Below are positions 1-4,835 of a DNA stretch of 13,843 nucleotides, in pieces; positions within the stretch are counted from its first letter, which is position 1; each line of letters starts with the position of its first letter. This stretch comes from an uncultured Clostridia bacterium (lineage in GTDB: Bacteria; Bacillota; Clostridia; Christensenellales; UBA1242). The position numbers and the translations under genes were made by a program. The notes under the pieces were generated by a model. That model was not told the DNA's origin. It made no database searches and saw only the letters and a program-made list of their open reading frames with translations. The DNA is taken from NCBI GenBank assembly GCA_944381225.1, contig CALWKJ010000024.1:1-13843 (forward strand), written 5' to 3'.

Positions 1-86
1 CAATATTTTATTCCGTTGACTTCATACGAGAAATTTGCTACAAAAGACACAACAAAAGCAAAGAATATAAGGAGTATCATTGCCAT
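1..86 (-). CDS. Partial N-terminus of an unidentified membrane protein
   Basis: The minus strand opens with an ATG at 86 and stays open for 28 codons to the window edge. The peptide starts MAMILLIFFAFVVSFVANFS, a hydrophobic helix that could be a signal anchor or first membrane segment, followed by a polar stretch. An in-frame TAA lies two codons before this ATG, so the reading frame cannot start earlier. There is no Shine-Dalgarno site in front of it. A different frame, starting at 142 behind a purine-rich AAGAGATG, encodes a basic peptide (MDNGAKRSLIK...) that stops at 77, just past this start. A -1/+1 shift would join the two into a more ordinary basic N-terminus plus helix. The family cannot be identified from this fragment. 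Confidence 0.4.
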   Translation of the reverse strand, partial: MAMILLIFFAFVVSFVANFSYEVNGIKY

Positions 87-233
87 TTGTTAAGAACAAA
101 GATAAACATTTTAATCAGACTTCTTTTTGCTCCATTGTCCATGTTCATCTCTTTGCTGACTTATCCAGTTTAAATGAGACACATTTTCTATTTTTGGTCT
201 TTCAAAATTAACAACAATTCCAAAACAATCCCA

Positions 234-274
234 TAAATAAAAATACGAAACAAATCTTAACGGTTGTTTCGTAT
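234..274 (-). terminator. Intrinsic terminator of tRNA-Ser
   Basis: A perfect 11-bp inverted repeat, ATACGAAACAA at 243-253 and TTGTTTCGTAT at 264-274, encloses a 10-nt loop. Read on the minus strand it is followed by TTTTATTTAT. It begins 10 nt after the CCA end of the tRNA, which is right for a tRNA terminator. Confidence 0.85.
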
Positions 275-284
275 GAACTTCTCT

Positions 285-372
285 TGGCGGAAAGTTAGGG
301 ATTCGAACCCCAGGACCCTTTCAGGTCAACGGTTTTCAAGACCGCCGCTTTCGACCGCTCAGCCAACTTTCC
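285..372 (-). tRNA. tRNA-Ser (anticodon UGA)
   Basis: An 88-nt cloverleaf on the minus strand with the CCA end encoded (285-287). The acceptor stem GGAAAGT pairs perfectly with ACTTTCC. The anticodon loop CTTGAAA places TGA at 336-338, inside a GCGGT/ACCGT stem. A long variable arm (GACC-TGAAA-GGTC type) and discriminator G73 are diagnostic of class II tRNA-Ser. The T arm TGGGG-TTCGAAT-CCCTA is intact. It decodes UCA and, by wobble, other UCN serine codons. The gene stands alone with its own promoter and terminator. All stems are sound, so it should be functional, unlike the tRNA remnants at the right end of the window. Confidence 0.97.
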
Positions 373-387
373 AATATTAACTCTTTT

Positions 388-416
388 AATATATACGATT
401 TTTTTTATAATTGCAA
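388..416 (-). promoter_or_regulatory. Sigma-A type promoter of tRNA-Ser
   Basis: On the minus strand TTGCAA (411-416) and TATATT (388-393) are separated by 17 bp. The predicted start lies near 381, about 9 nt before the mature tRNA 5' end at 372. Confidence 0.7.
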
Positions 417-447
417 GCGTTTTTTAATTTTTATTACTTAATTTTTT

Positions 448-473
448 AAAAAAACACACAGTTGTGTGTTTTT
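448..473 (-). terminator. Intrinsic terminator of degV
   Basis: ACACACA and its complement TGTGTGT form a short-loop hairpin over 454-469, extended by A/T pairs. On the minus strand it is followed by a run of seven T (454-448). It overlaps the degV stop codon (472-474), so the gene ends inside its own terminator stem. Confidence 0.8.
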
Positions 474-1305
474 AATACTCTTCTAAAGATGCAAGCCCAA
501 CGGCTCCAATTCCCACATGAACTCCAAACACTGGTTCTATTTTTACTTCTTCTATACCAGTTAAATTTAACATATCTTTTAATTTTTGCGAAATCATTGG
601 AACATTTACTCTGTCATGTATGTAGCATATACATAATTTTTTTAATTTTTTTGGCAGTTCAAGTATGGCATCTGTTATTGCTCGTGAAAGTCCCAAAACT
701 TTTTTTGTTATGCTTATTTTGCCATTTGCAAATTTAAACAAAGGTTTAATTTTAAGAATACTTGCCAATGCAGCGCTTAACGTGCCAATTCTGCCTCCTC
801 TTTTCAGTGCATCCATGCTATCAGGAATAAATTGAATTTTTAAAGCGTTTTCAATTTTTGGAAGCAAATTTAATAATTCATCAAATGTTATGCCTTTTTT
901 TATGTGATTAACTACTTCTTCTGTCAATAGCCTACAACATGTTGTTGCATTTTGCGTATCATGTGCAACTATGCGTTTTCCACTATAACTATTTGCCGCA
1001 ATTGTAGCCGAATTAATTGTTCCACTTAAAGAATTTGATATCGTTAAAATTAAAATTTCAGCGTTTTCGTCTTCTTTAAATATTTTGTCTATTGCGTCCA
1101 TAAAGTCTTGAGGAGATGGTTGTGATGTTGTTGGAAAATTTTTTGACTTTTTCATTTTTTCATAAAATTCATCCCATGTATCTTCAAAACCTTCTTCGTA
1201 TGCATTGCCGTCTAATATCATTTTTAAATTTACAACTTCAATATTGTTATCAATGGCGTATTTTTTTGATACTCCAAAAGTTGAGTCTACAATTAGTCTT
1301 ATCAT
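472..1305 (-). CDS. DegV family fatty-acid-binding protein (FakB-like)
   Basis: This 277-aa protein is full length for the DegV/FakB family. These cytoplasmic lipid-binding proteins hold a single fatty acid and present it to the kinase FakA to make acyl-phosphate for phospholipid synthesis. Visible family marks are the N-terminal VDST (residues 6-9), the PTTSQPS segment (58-64), the SNSLSGT segment (90-96) that lines the carboxylate site, the LKRGGRI motif in the second domain and a C-terminal HVGIGAVGL. The last usually reads HxGPGA, so the proline is replaced. The start is supported by AAGGAG six bases upstream (minus strand). It has its own promoter and terminator and is divergent from a TetR regulator that could control it. 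No FakA is present here. The family is clear; the bound lipid is unknown. Confidence 0.93.
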   Translation of the reverse strand: MIRLIVDSTFGVSKKYAIDNNIEVVNLKMILDGNAYEEGFEDTWDEFYEKMKKSKNFPTTSQPSPQDFMDAIDKIFKEDENAEILILTISNSLSGTINSATIAANSYSGKRIVAHDTQNATTCCRLLTEEVVNHIKKGITFDELLNLLPKIENALKIQFIPDSMDALKRGGRIGTLSAALASILKIKPLFKFANGKISITKKVLGLSRAITDAILELPKKLKKLCICYIHDRVNVPMISQKLKDMLNLTGIEEVKIEPVFGVHVGIGAVGLASLEEY

Positions 1306-1342
1306 ATAATCTCCTTATTACAAAAATATAATATACTATGCT

Positions 1343-1370
1343 ATTATACTATAATATGAAAAATAATCAA
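1343..1370 (-). promoter_or_regulatory. Promoter of degV
   Basis: On the minus strand TTGATT (1365-1370) and a perfect TATAAT (1343-1348) are 16 bp apart. They lie 38 bp or more upstream of the degV start and ahead of its AAGGAG site. Confidence 0.65.
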
Positions 1371-1460
1371 CTTTAAAAACAACTCTTTTTTTTGCAAATA
1401 AGAAAAGTATCAAAATATGTTCATTGTGCCAACAAAATAATTTAAATTTTTACAAAGTAT

Positions 1461-1489
1461 TTGTTTTTGTAACACAAGTGTGTCATAAT
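1461..1489 (+). promoter_or_regulatory. Promoter of the tetR gene with embedded operator
   Basis: TTGTTT (1461-1466) and CATAAT (1484-1489) are separated by 17 bp. The spacer carries the imperfect palindrome TGTAACACAAGTGTGTCA (1468-1485); the outer 8-mers match as a dyad at 6 of 8 positions around a central AA. TGTAACA-type dyads are common TetR-family sites. A repressor bound here would block the -10/-35 region, so autoregulation is likely. The site is about 100 bp from the degV promoter. Confidence 0.6.
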
Positions 1490-1497
1490 GTAAAAAA

Positions 1498-1501
1498 GGA
1501 G
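1498..1501 (+). promoter_or_regulatory. Ribosome binding site that fixes the tetR start
   Basis: GGAG ends five bases before the ATG at 1507. The in-frame TTG at 1504 is only two bases away, too close, so ATG 1507 is preferred. Confidence 0.7.
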
Positions 1502-1506
1502 TTTTG

Positions 1507-2049
1507 ATGGAAAAAGACGAGGTAAAAAGTTTTATAACTCAATCTTTATTTTTGCTTATGAAGAGTTGCAATTATGAGAAAATTACAATGCTTATGATAG
1601 CAAAAAGAGCAGGGGTGTCGAGAAGAACAGTTTATAGATATTTTGAAAATAAAAATGCCATATTAAATGAATATTTTAACGATTTAATAAATGTTTACAA
1701 GCGCAAACTTGAATATAATATTAAAGAAAATAAAAATGTGATTTTATTGAGTTTTGAATTTATTTTTGAAAATTCAAATTTTTTCAAATTGGCTTATAAG
1801 AACAATTTATTATTAAACATTTATTCTGCAATAGAGGACATTGTAAAAGAAATAGTTTCTTATAACAATGAAGATTTGAAAAATTGGAATAATGAATATT
1901 TAGATTTTTATGTTTCTTTTGTGGCTGGTGGAATTAATAAAATTTTTGATAGATGGTTAAATGAAGATGTCATAAAAGAACCCAATGAAATTTTTGAAAT
2001 TTATAAAAATGTTATTTGTGATTTGGATAAAAGAATATCAAACGTATGA
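1507..2049 (+). CDS. TetR/AcrR family transcriptional regulator
   Basis: A 180-aa protein with an N-terminal TetR helix-turn-helix. The segment IAKRAGVSRRTVYRYFENKN (31-50) matches the A-x-x-A-G-V-S-x-x-T-x-Y-x-Y-F signature of the family very well. The rest (about 55-180) is an all-helical ligand-binding and dimer domain. Its FENSNFFKLAYKNNLLL segment resembles the DhaS/YbiH-like TetR C-terminal type. It should bind DNA as a dimer and release it on binding a small ligand, which cannot be predicted. The gene is divergent from degV and has a dyad inside its own promoter, so it probably represses itself and perhaps degV. A link to lipid or membrane stress is an inference from position only. No clear terminator is seen between its stop and the convergent gene 58 bp away. 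Confidence 0.93.
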   Translation: MEKDEVKSFITQSLFLLMKSCNYEKITMLMIAKRAGVSRRTVYRYFENKNAILNEYFNDLINVYKRKLEYNIKENKNVILLSFEFIFENSNFFKLAYKNNLLLNIYSAIEDIVKEIVSYNNEDLKNWNNEYLDFYVSFVAGGINKIFDRWLNEDVIKEPNEIFEIYKNVICDLDKRISNV

Positions 2050-2107
2050 AAAATTTTATCTGGTTAAGTTTAAAAATTGTCAATAAACCTATTAATACAG
2101 TTATTTA

Positions 2108-2503
2108 TTAAATAAAAAAGATATTGTATAGTAATCTGCAAGAGTTTAAAATTTTTATAAGTTTTGTTACTACTGATTCTTTAATTAAATTATTTTTATC
2201 TTCTTCATTTTCCATGGCAATTAAAATAGATGCGTAGTGACATCCATCATTTAATAGACATGCTAGATTTAAAGAAGAAATGTCGTAATCAACAGTTTCC
2301 AAGACATTTGAATTTGTCAGCTCTTTAATTTCATTAAAAGTGTCACTTGTTAAAGTTTTTAAAATATCTTTAGTTTGCAAAAAATATTTTTGTGAATTAT
2401 TTAAGTCGCCATTGTCTAGTGCTAATTGACTTAATATTAACAGTTTGGAACATTCGTTTGCGCCTTCAGTTAGTTCACATAATGTTTTAATATTATTGTT
2501 CAT
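2108..2503 (-). CDS. Hypothetical protein, all-helical, 131 aa
   Basis: I do not recognise this protein. It is 131 aa, soluble until the hydrophobic C-terminus (LLYNIFFI), and reads as a run of amphipathic helices. The segment LALDNGDLNNSQKYFLQTKDILK (about residues 27-49) has the look of a single TPR-like helical hairpin. The gene looks real: GGAGG lies four bases before the ATG at 2503 (minus strand), a promoter can be drawn upstream and the codon use matches the neighbours. It is convergent with tetR and divergent from the yjzC-like gene. There are no catalytic motifs or cysteine clusters. Function unknown. Confidence 0.7.
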   Translation of the reverse strand: MNNNIKTLCELTEGANECSKLLILSQLALDNGDLNNSQKYFLQTKDILKTLTSDTFNEIKELTNSNVLETVDYDISSLNLACLLNDGCHYASILIAMENEEDKNNLIKESVVTKLIKILNSCRLLYNIFFI

Positions 2504-2522
2504 AATTCCTCCATTTTTAATA

Positions 2523-2550
2523 AGTATATTCTCATTAAAAAAAATTGCAA
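2523..2550 (-). promoter_or_regulatory. Promoter of the 131-aa hypothetical gene
   Basis: On the minus strand TTGCAA (2545-2550) and TATACT (2523-2528) are 16 bp apart, about 20 bp upstream of the start codon. TTGCAAAT occurs again at 2576-2583 in this divergent intergenic region, so the element may be a shared regulator site. Confidence 0.5.
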
Positions 2551-2592
2551 ATAAAAATGAATAATTTCTTTATATTTGCAAATCTTATATGT

Positions 2593-2597
2593 GGAGG
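2593..2597 (+). promoter_or_regulatory. Ribosome binding site of the yjzC-like gene
   Basis: GGAGG lies seven bases before the ATG at 2605. This shows that the in-frame ATGs further upstream (2545, 2557) are not the start. Confidence 0.85.
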
Positions 2598-2604
2598 TAA
2601 AAAA

Positions 2605-2766
2605 ATGGATAATACAGCATACAGACCAGGCGAACAAGCGCCAGAAAGTGGAAATTATACTTGTTATGATGAAAATGGCAACTGTGGGGGAAGAGTTTAT
2701 TTAGAAAAGGGACAAAGATTTCCTGCAACACAACACAGTGGAAGCACATATAAAAAAGAAAATTAG
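2605..2766 (+). CDS. YjzC-like small protein
   Basis: A 53-aa protein. The opening YRPGEQAPESGNY, a central glycine/basic turn, the LEKGQRFPAT segment and the closing STYKKEN match the layout of the small YjzC family of Bacillota (RPG-x-x-AP-x-x-G-x-Y ... L-x-x-G-x-x-FP-x-T ... Y-K). The function of that family is unknown; it is probably a compact beta-rich fold. It carries two cysteines (C20 and C27), which is unusual for so small a cytoplasmic protein and could allow a metal or disulfide. It has a strong ribosome site and a clean terminator immediately downstream, so it is a single-gene unit. Confidence 0.8.
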   Translation: MDNTAYRPGEQAPESGNYTCYDENGNCGGRVYLEKGQRFPATQHSGSTYKKEN

Positions 2767-2768
2767 AC

Positions 2769-2793
2769 AAAAAACGGATTTATCCGTTTTTTT
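2769..2793 (+). terminator. Intrinsic terminator after the yjzC-like gene
   Basis: AAAAAACGGAT (2769-2779) pairs with ATCCGTTTTTT (2782-2792) around a two-base loop, followed by T. It starts two bases after the stop codon. Confidence 0.9.
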
Positions 2794-2830
2794 GTTAATA
2801 ATAATGCTTTTGTTTTTCTTATAAATATGT

Positions 2831-2836
2831 TATTAT
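2831..2836 (+). promoter_or_regulatory. -10 element six bases before a start codon (possible leaderless start)
   Basis: TATTAT at 2831-2836 is followed by six bases and then the ATG at 2843. An in-frame stop at 2822-2824 excludes an earlier start and no purine-rich ribosome site is present. The -35 candidate is weak (TTTTGT at 2808-2813, 17-bp spacer). Confidence 0.4.
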
Positions 2837-2842
2837 TTTTAT

Positions 2843-3337
2843 ATGAAAAAATTAAAACAAGATAGATTTAAAATGTTATTAATTGCAATTACTCTAACGC
2901 TTTTTTTAATATGTGGCGTTCCGGCAATAATTTTTGGAGCATCAAAAAACATAACATTGTTGCTAATTGCAGGAATTGTTATGACGGCACTTGGATTTTA
3001 TTGTATGCCACTTACTTGGGTGTTTTATGCTGAAAAATGCAAATATGTATCTGTTTTAGATTGTATAGTGAATGACAATATATTAAAAGTTGATAACTTA
3101 AAACAAAATTTGGGTTGCGATGAAACACAAATTGTTAAAATTATAAATTATTTGATAAATAAAAGATATTTGGTTGGTTATTTGTTTATTGACAATAAAG
3201 AATTGAAAAAGATGCAGCAAGAAAAGGAAATACTCATAACAAATAAATGTCCATATTGCGGAGCGAATATTGAACTTGATAATGAAGTTGTAACATGTCA
3301 ATATTGCAATTCAAAATTTAAAATTAACAAAAAATAA
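2843..3337 (+). CDS. Two-TM protein with winged-helix-like segment and C-terminal zinc ribbon
   Basis: A 164-aa protein of no family I can name. A basic N-terminus is followed by two membrane helices (about 11-32 and 38-62). A soluble domain follows: VLDCIVNDNILKVDNLKQNL (71-90) plus QIVKIINYLINKRYLVGYLFID has the alternation of a winged-helix/PCI-like fold, in which the last two strands form the wing. The C-terminus is a short zinc ribbon, CPYC (136-139) and CQYC (152-155), of the kind that ends many small Bacillota membrane proteins. Membrane anchor plus wHTH plus ribbon suggests a regulatory or adaptor role, but that is inference. It stands alone between two terminators. The start codon has no ribosome site. 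Confidence 0.75.
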   Translation: MKKLKQDRFKMLLIAITLTLFLICGVPAIIFGASKNITLLLIAGIVMTALGFYCMPLTWVFYAEKCKYVSVLDCIVNDNILKVDNLKQNLGCDETQIVKIINYLINKRYLVGYLFIDNKELKKMQQEKEILITNKCPYCGANIELDNEVVTCQYCNSKFKINKK

Positions 3338-3359
3338 AAACAGTGCTTGCACTGTTTTT
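3336..3359. terminator. Bidirectional terminator between convergent genes
   Basis: AAAAACAGTGC (3336-3346) pairs perfectly with GCACTGTTTTT (3349-3359) around a TT loop. It has A/T tracts on both sides, so it can end the zinc-ribbon gene (plus strand) and the yabP-yabQ-divIC operon (minus strand). Confidence 0.9.
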
Positions 3360-3360
3360 A

Positions 3361-3398
3361 TTGTATTTCTATAATTTTATTGTATTTCTATAATTTTA
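3361..3398. repeat. 19-bp perfect tandem duplication at the end of divIC
   Basis: TTGTATTTCTATAATTTTA occurs at 3361-3379 and again, directly adjoining, at 3380-3398. The second copy encodes the divIC C-terminus (IIEIQ) and the first contains its stop codon and downstream sequence. The unit is not a multiple of three, so the copy beyond the stop is untranslated. Confidence 0.9.
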
Positions 3399-3694
3399 TC
3401 CCCGTTTTCGCCATATGGCTGGTCTGCATTGTTTTCCCAATAATCATTGTAGTAATCTTCATTTACAACTACATTTCCATTTTCATCAACTTGGCCTTTG
3501 TATTCATATTCTTCTTTTTTTTGGTTGTATTCTTGTTCTAAAATTAAATTGTCATTTTTTAAATCTTTTAAATTAGATTGTTTTGATTTAAGCACAAAAG
3601 TTTGAATTGTTCCTACAATAAAAAAACAACACAAGACTACGCTCATACATATTATAATTATTTTGAATTTCTTTTTGCTTTTTTCGTTTTCCAT
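3377..3694 (-). CDS. divIC: DivIC/FtsB-like septum formation initiator
   Basis: A 105-aa bitopic membrane protein with a short basic cytoplasmic tail (1-10), one membrane helix (about 11-34) and a coiled coil (about 36-65). The C-terminus is acidic and ends DYYNDYWENN...GENGDKIIEI, which lines up with the closing conserved part of DivIC/FtsB (DxxYxxxxAR...GE..F) although the central basic residues are missing. DivIC works with FtsL and DivIB in the divisome and in the sporulation septum. Position decides the call: it directly follows yabP and yabQ, the order seen in many spore formers. Its start lies 37 bp inside yabQ, so the genes are translationally coupled. The C-terminal half is poorly conserved and the start has only a weak ribosome site. 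Confidence 0.8.
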   Translation of the reverse strand: MENEKSKKKFKIIIICMSVVLCCFFIVGTIQTFVLKSKQSNLKDLKNDNLILEQEYNQKKEEYEYKGQVDENGNVVVNEDYYNDYWENNADQPYGENGDKIIEIQ

Positions 3695-4047
3695 ATATTT
3701 TTTTCTTTTGTTATGTAGTTTGTAAATTTCTTAAAAAGATTATAACACCAAGAATTTGTTTTTGCAATCAATTTTCCAACAGAAATTCTTTCTAAAAAAA
3801 GGAATAATAAAAAAACAAAAACCACATACACTCTAAATTGTCCATAATTTAAATTTAAATTGACAAAGAACAATACAAAAAAAGATGACAATGTAGCAAA
3901 CGCATCAAAAACTATTTTTACAACTTTGTTGTTGTTACATAAAAAGGTTATTGTTTGTGCAAAATCAAAAAATAATCCACATAAAAATCCAGAAAAAATT
4001 AACCATACTAGAATGTATGGTTGATTTAACGTTTCAAATAAAATCAT
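3658..4047 (-). CDS. yabQ: Spore cortex biosynthesis protein YabQ
   Basis: A 129-aa integral membrane protein with about three helices (11-28, 44-64, 72-87) and a very basic C-terminal tail (KEKNIWKTKKAKRNSK). The first helix with the SGFLCGLFFDF segment is the most conserved part of YabQ. In Bacillus the protein is needed for cortex formation and sits in the membranes around the forespore. AAGGA precedes the start. Its start overlaps the end of yabP (4044-4047, ATGA) and its end overlaps divIC, so the three form a compact operon. Length and layout are normal for clostridial YabQ. Confidence 0.85.
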   Translation of the reverse strand: MILFETLNQPYILVWLIFSGFLCGLFFDFAQTITFLCNNNKVVKIVFDAFATLSSFFVLFFVNLNLNYGQFRVYVVFVFLLFLFLERISVGKLIAKTNSWCYNLFKKFTNYITKEKNIWKTKKAKRNSK

Positions 4048-4316
4048 TTAAAAATCCTTTTTAATAAACTTGTTTTTTCTTTTTTATCTTTCCATTTTAT
4101 GCTGTTTATAAGTCCTTGCACAATCAATTCTCCGTTTTCCTCGTCCAATTTGGTTGTTTGTAATTGTTCGCCCTGAATTTGCATCTCGCAGTCTAAAGCT
4201 ACTAATATTATTTGATTGGATGAAAATGAAAGTACTTTGCTTACACCGTTTATTATTAAGTCATTTCGATTTATTAATTTTACTATGTTTTCTTTTACAA
4301 ATTTCTGTTCGTTCAT
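4044..4316 (-). CDS. yabP: Sporulation protein YabP
   Basis: A 90-aa soluble beta-rich protein of the YabP/YqfC family. The family core is visible: NRNDLIINGVSKVLSFSSNQI, then LDCEMQIQGEQLQTTKL, then GELIVQGLINSIKW, matching the usual alternating pattern (ltitGV..V.sFd...v.l.T..G.l.I.G..L.i..l....gel.i.G.i.si.Y). It acts with YabQ in spore cortex or coat assembly. I chose the ATG at 4316 (MNEQKF) over the in-frame ATG at 4343, because the longer version adds a hydrophobic stretch absent from the family. Neither start has a ribosome site. A box ATACAAT (4322-4328) lies five bases before the ATG. Confidence 0.85.
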   Translation of the reverse strand: MNEQKFVKENIVKLINRNDLIINGVSKVLSFSSNQIILVALDCEMQIQGEQLQTTKLDEENGELIVQGLINSIKWKDKKEKTSLLKRIFK

Positions 4317-4321
4317 GTTAT

Positions 4322-4328
4322 ATTGTAT
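4322..4328 (-). promoter_or_regulatory. Possible mother-cell sigma -10 element of yabP
   Basis: On the minus strand AATACAATA resembles the -10 boxes of sigma-E (CATACAnT) and sigma-K (CATAnnnTA). In Bacillus yabPQ is under sigma-E. I see no convincing -35 at the right distance, and the box is only five bases from the start codon, so the call is tentative. Confidence 0.3.
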
Positions 4329-4360
4329 TAAAAAAATATACATTTTAGAACAATTTGTGT

Positions 4361-4747
4361 TTAAACTTTTTTATTTAAGTATTTTAAAATTACTTCCATA
4401 TTATATTCCAATTCTAAATCTTGTTCATGAAAAATTTTATCTAGTTCAGAAATATAATCGTCAAGCATTTTTTTGCCTTTTGCAGTTATTGAATAATATA
4501 TTGAACGTTTGTCGTTAAACCCTTTTTTTGAAATCAAAAGGCCATTTTTTATCATATTTTTTGTTATAAGTGCAAGATTGGATTTTACAATCCCTAGTTT
4601 AGAAATTAAAACTTGAGGTGATACACTAGAGTATTCGTCAACAAAATACAGCACTTTAATTTGAGTGTTGGTAGTTTCATTTTTAGTTATACTGCAAATT
4701 GTTTGAGATAGAGATTTTATTTCTAACAATTTTCTTGCTATGCTCAT
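4361..4747 (-). CDS. MarR family winged-helix repressor
   Basis: A 128-aa protein with the MarR layout: an N-terminal dimer helix, winged helix-turn-helix at about 30-95 and a C-terminal dimer helix. The segment VSPQVLISKLGIVKSNLALITKNMIKNGLL is the recognition part and NDKRSIYYSITAKGKKML (79-96) is the hallmark beta wing (DxRs...l(T)xxGxxxl). The start is forced: an in-frame TAA sits two codons upstream (4751-4753). No ribosome site is present, and a near-perfect promoter ends six bases before the ATG. The gene is divergent from recD2 (88-bp gap) and on the same strand as yabP. An 8-bp dyad in its own promoter suggests self-repression. Effector and other targets are unknown; recD2 is an obvious candidate. 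Confidence 0.88.
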   Translation of the reverse strand: MSIARKLLEIKSLSQTICSITKNETTNTQIKVLYFVDEYSSVSPQVLISKLGIVKSNLALITKNMIKNGLLISKKGFNDKRSIYYSITAKGKKMLDDYISELDKIFHEQDLELEYNMEVILKYLNKKV

Positions 4748-4753
4748 GCTTTA

Positions 4754-4782
4754 ATCATAAAATTTTTAACATTTTATGTCAA
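4754..4782 (-). promoter_or_regulatory. Near-consensus promoter of marR, adjoining the start codon
   Basis: On the minus strand a perfect TTGACA (4777-4782), a 17-bp spacer and TATGAT (4754-4759) are followed by TAAAGC and then the ATG at 4747. Transcription would begin at or next to the A of the ATG, giving a leaderless mRNA. Confidence 0.75.
4756..4778. promoter_or_regulatory. Candidate MarR operator
   Basis: A perfect inverted repeat CATAAAAT (4756-4763) and ATTTTATG (4771-4778) with a 7-bp spacer, giving half-site centres 15 bp apart. It covers the region from the -10 to the -35 of the marR promoter and ends 24 bp from the recD2 -35. Being A/T-rich, it could be partly fortuitous. Confidence 0.5.
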
Positions 4783-4801
4783 ACAAAACAACAAATTATG
4801 C

Positions 4802-4830
4802 TTGCTGTTTTTTTAAAATTATTTTAAAAT
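4802..4830 (+). promoter_or_regulatory. Promoter of recD2, adjoining a GTG start
   Basis: TTGCTG (4802-4807), a 17-bp spacer and TAAAAT (4825-4830) are followed by AAGTT and the GTG at 4836. The spacer and -10 contain two copies of TTTTAAAAT (4811-4819 and 4822-4830), a palindromic A/T element. The predicted transcription start falls on or next to the start codon. Confidence 0.6.
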
Positions 4831-4835
4831 AAGTT

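Noticed and set aside
118..290. A minus-strand open frame running from the tRNA-Ser 3' end through its terminator to a TAA at about 118-120, reading ...YLWDCFGIVVNFERPKIE...
   Set aside because: It has no start codon with a ribosome site, passes through the tRNA and its terminator hairpin, and matches no family I know. A decayed gene fragment remains possible but is not supported.
462..737. Plus-strand open frame of 91 codons
   Set aside because: It lies antisense to degV, is Leu/Phe-rich from reverse reading of A/T-rich codons and begins in the degV terminator.
4154..4518. Two overlapping plus-strand open frames of 64 and 100 codons
   Set aside because: Both are antisense to yabP and marR, whose protein families are recognisable; no ribosome site.
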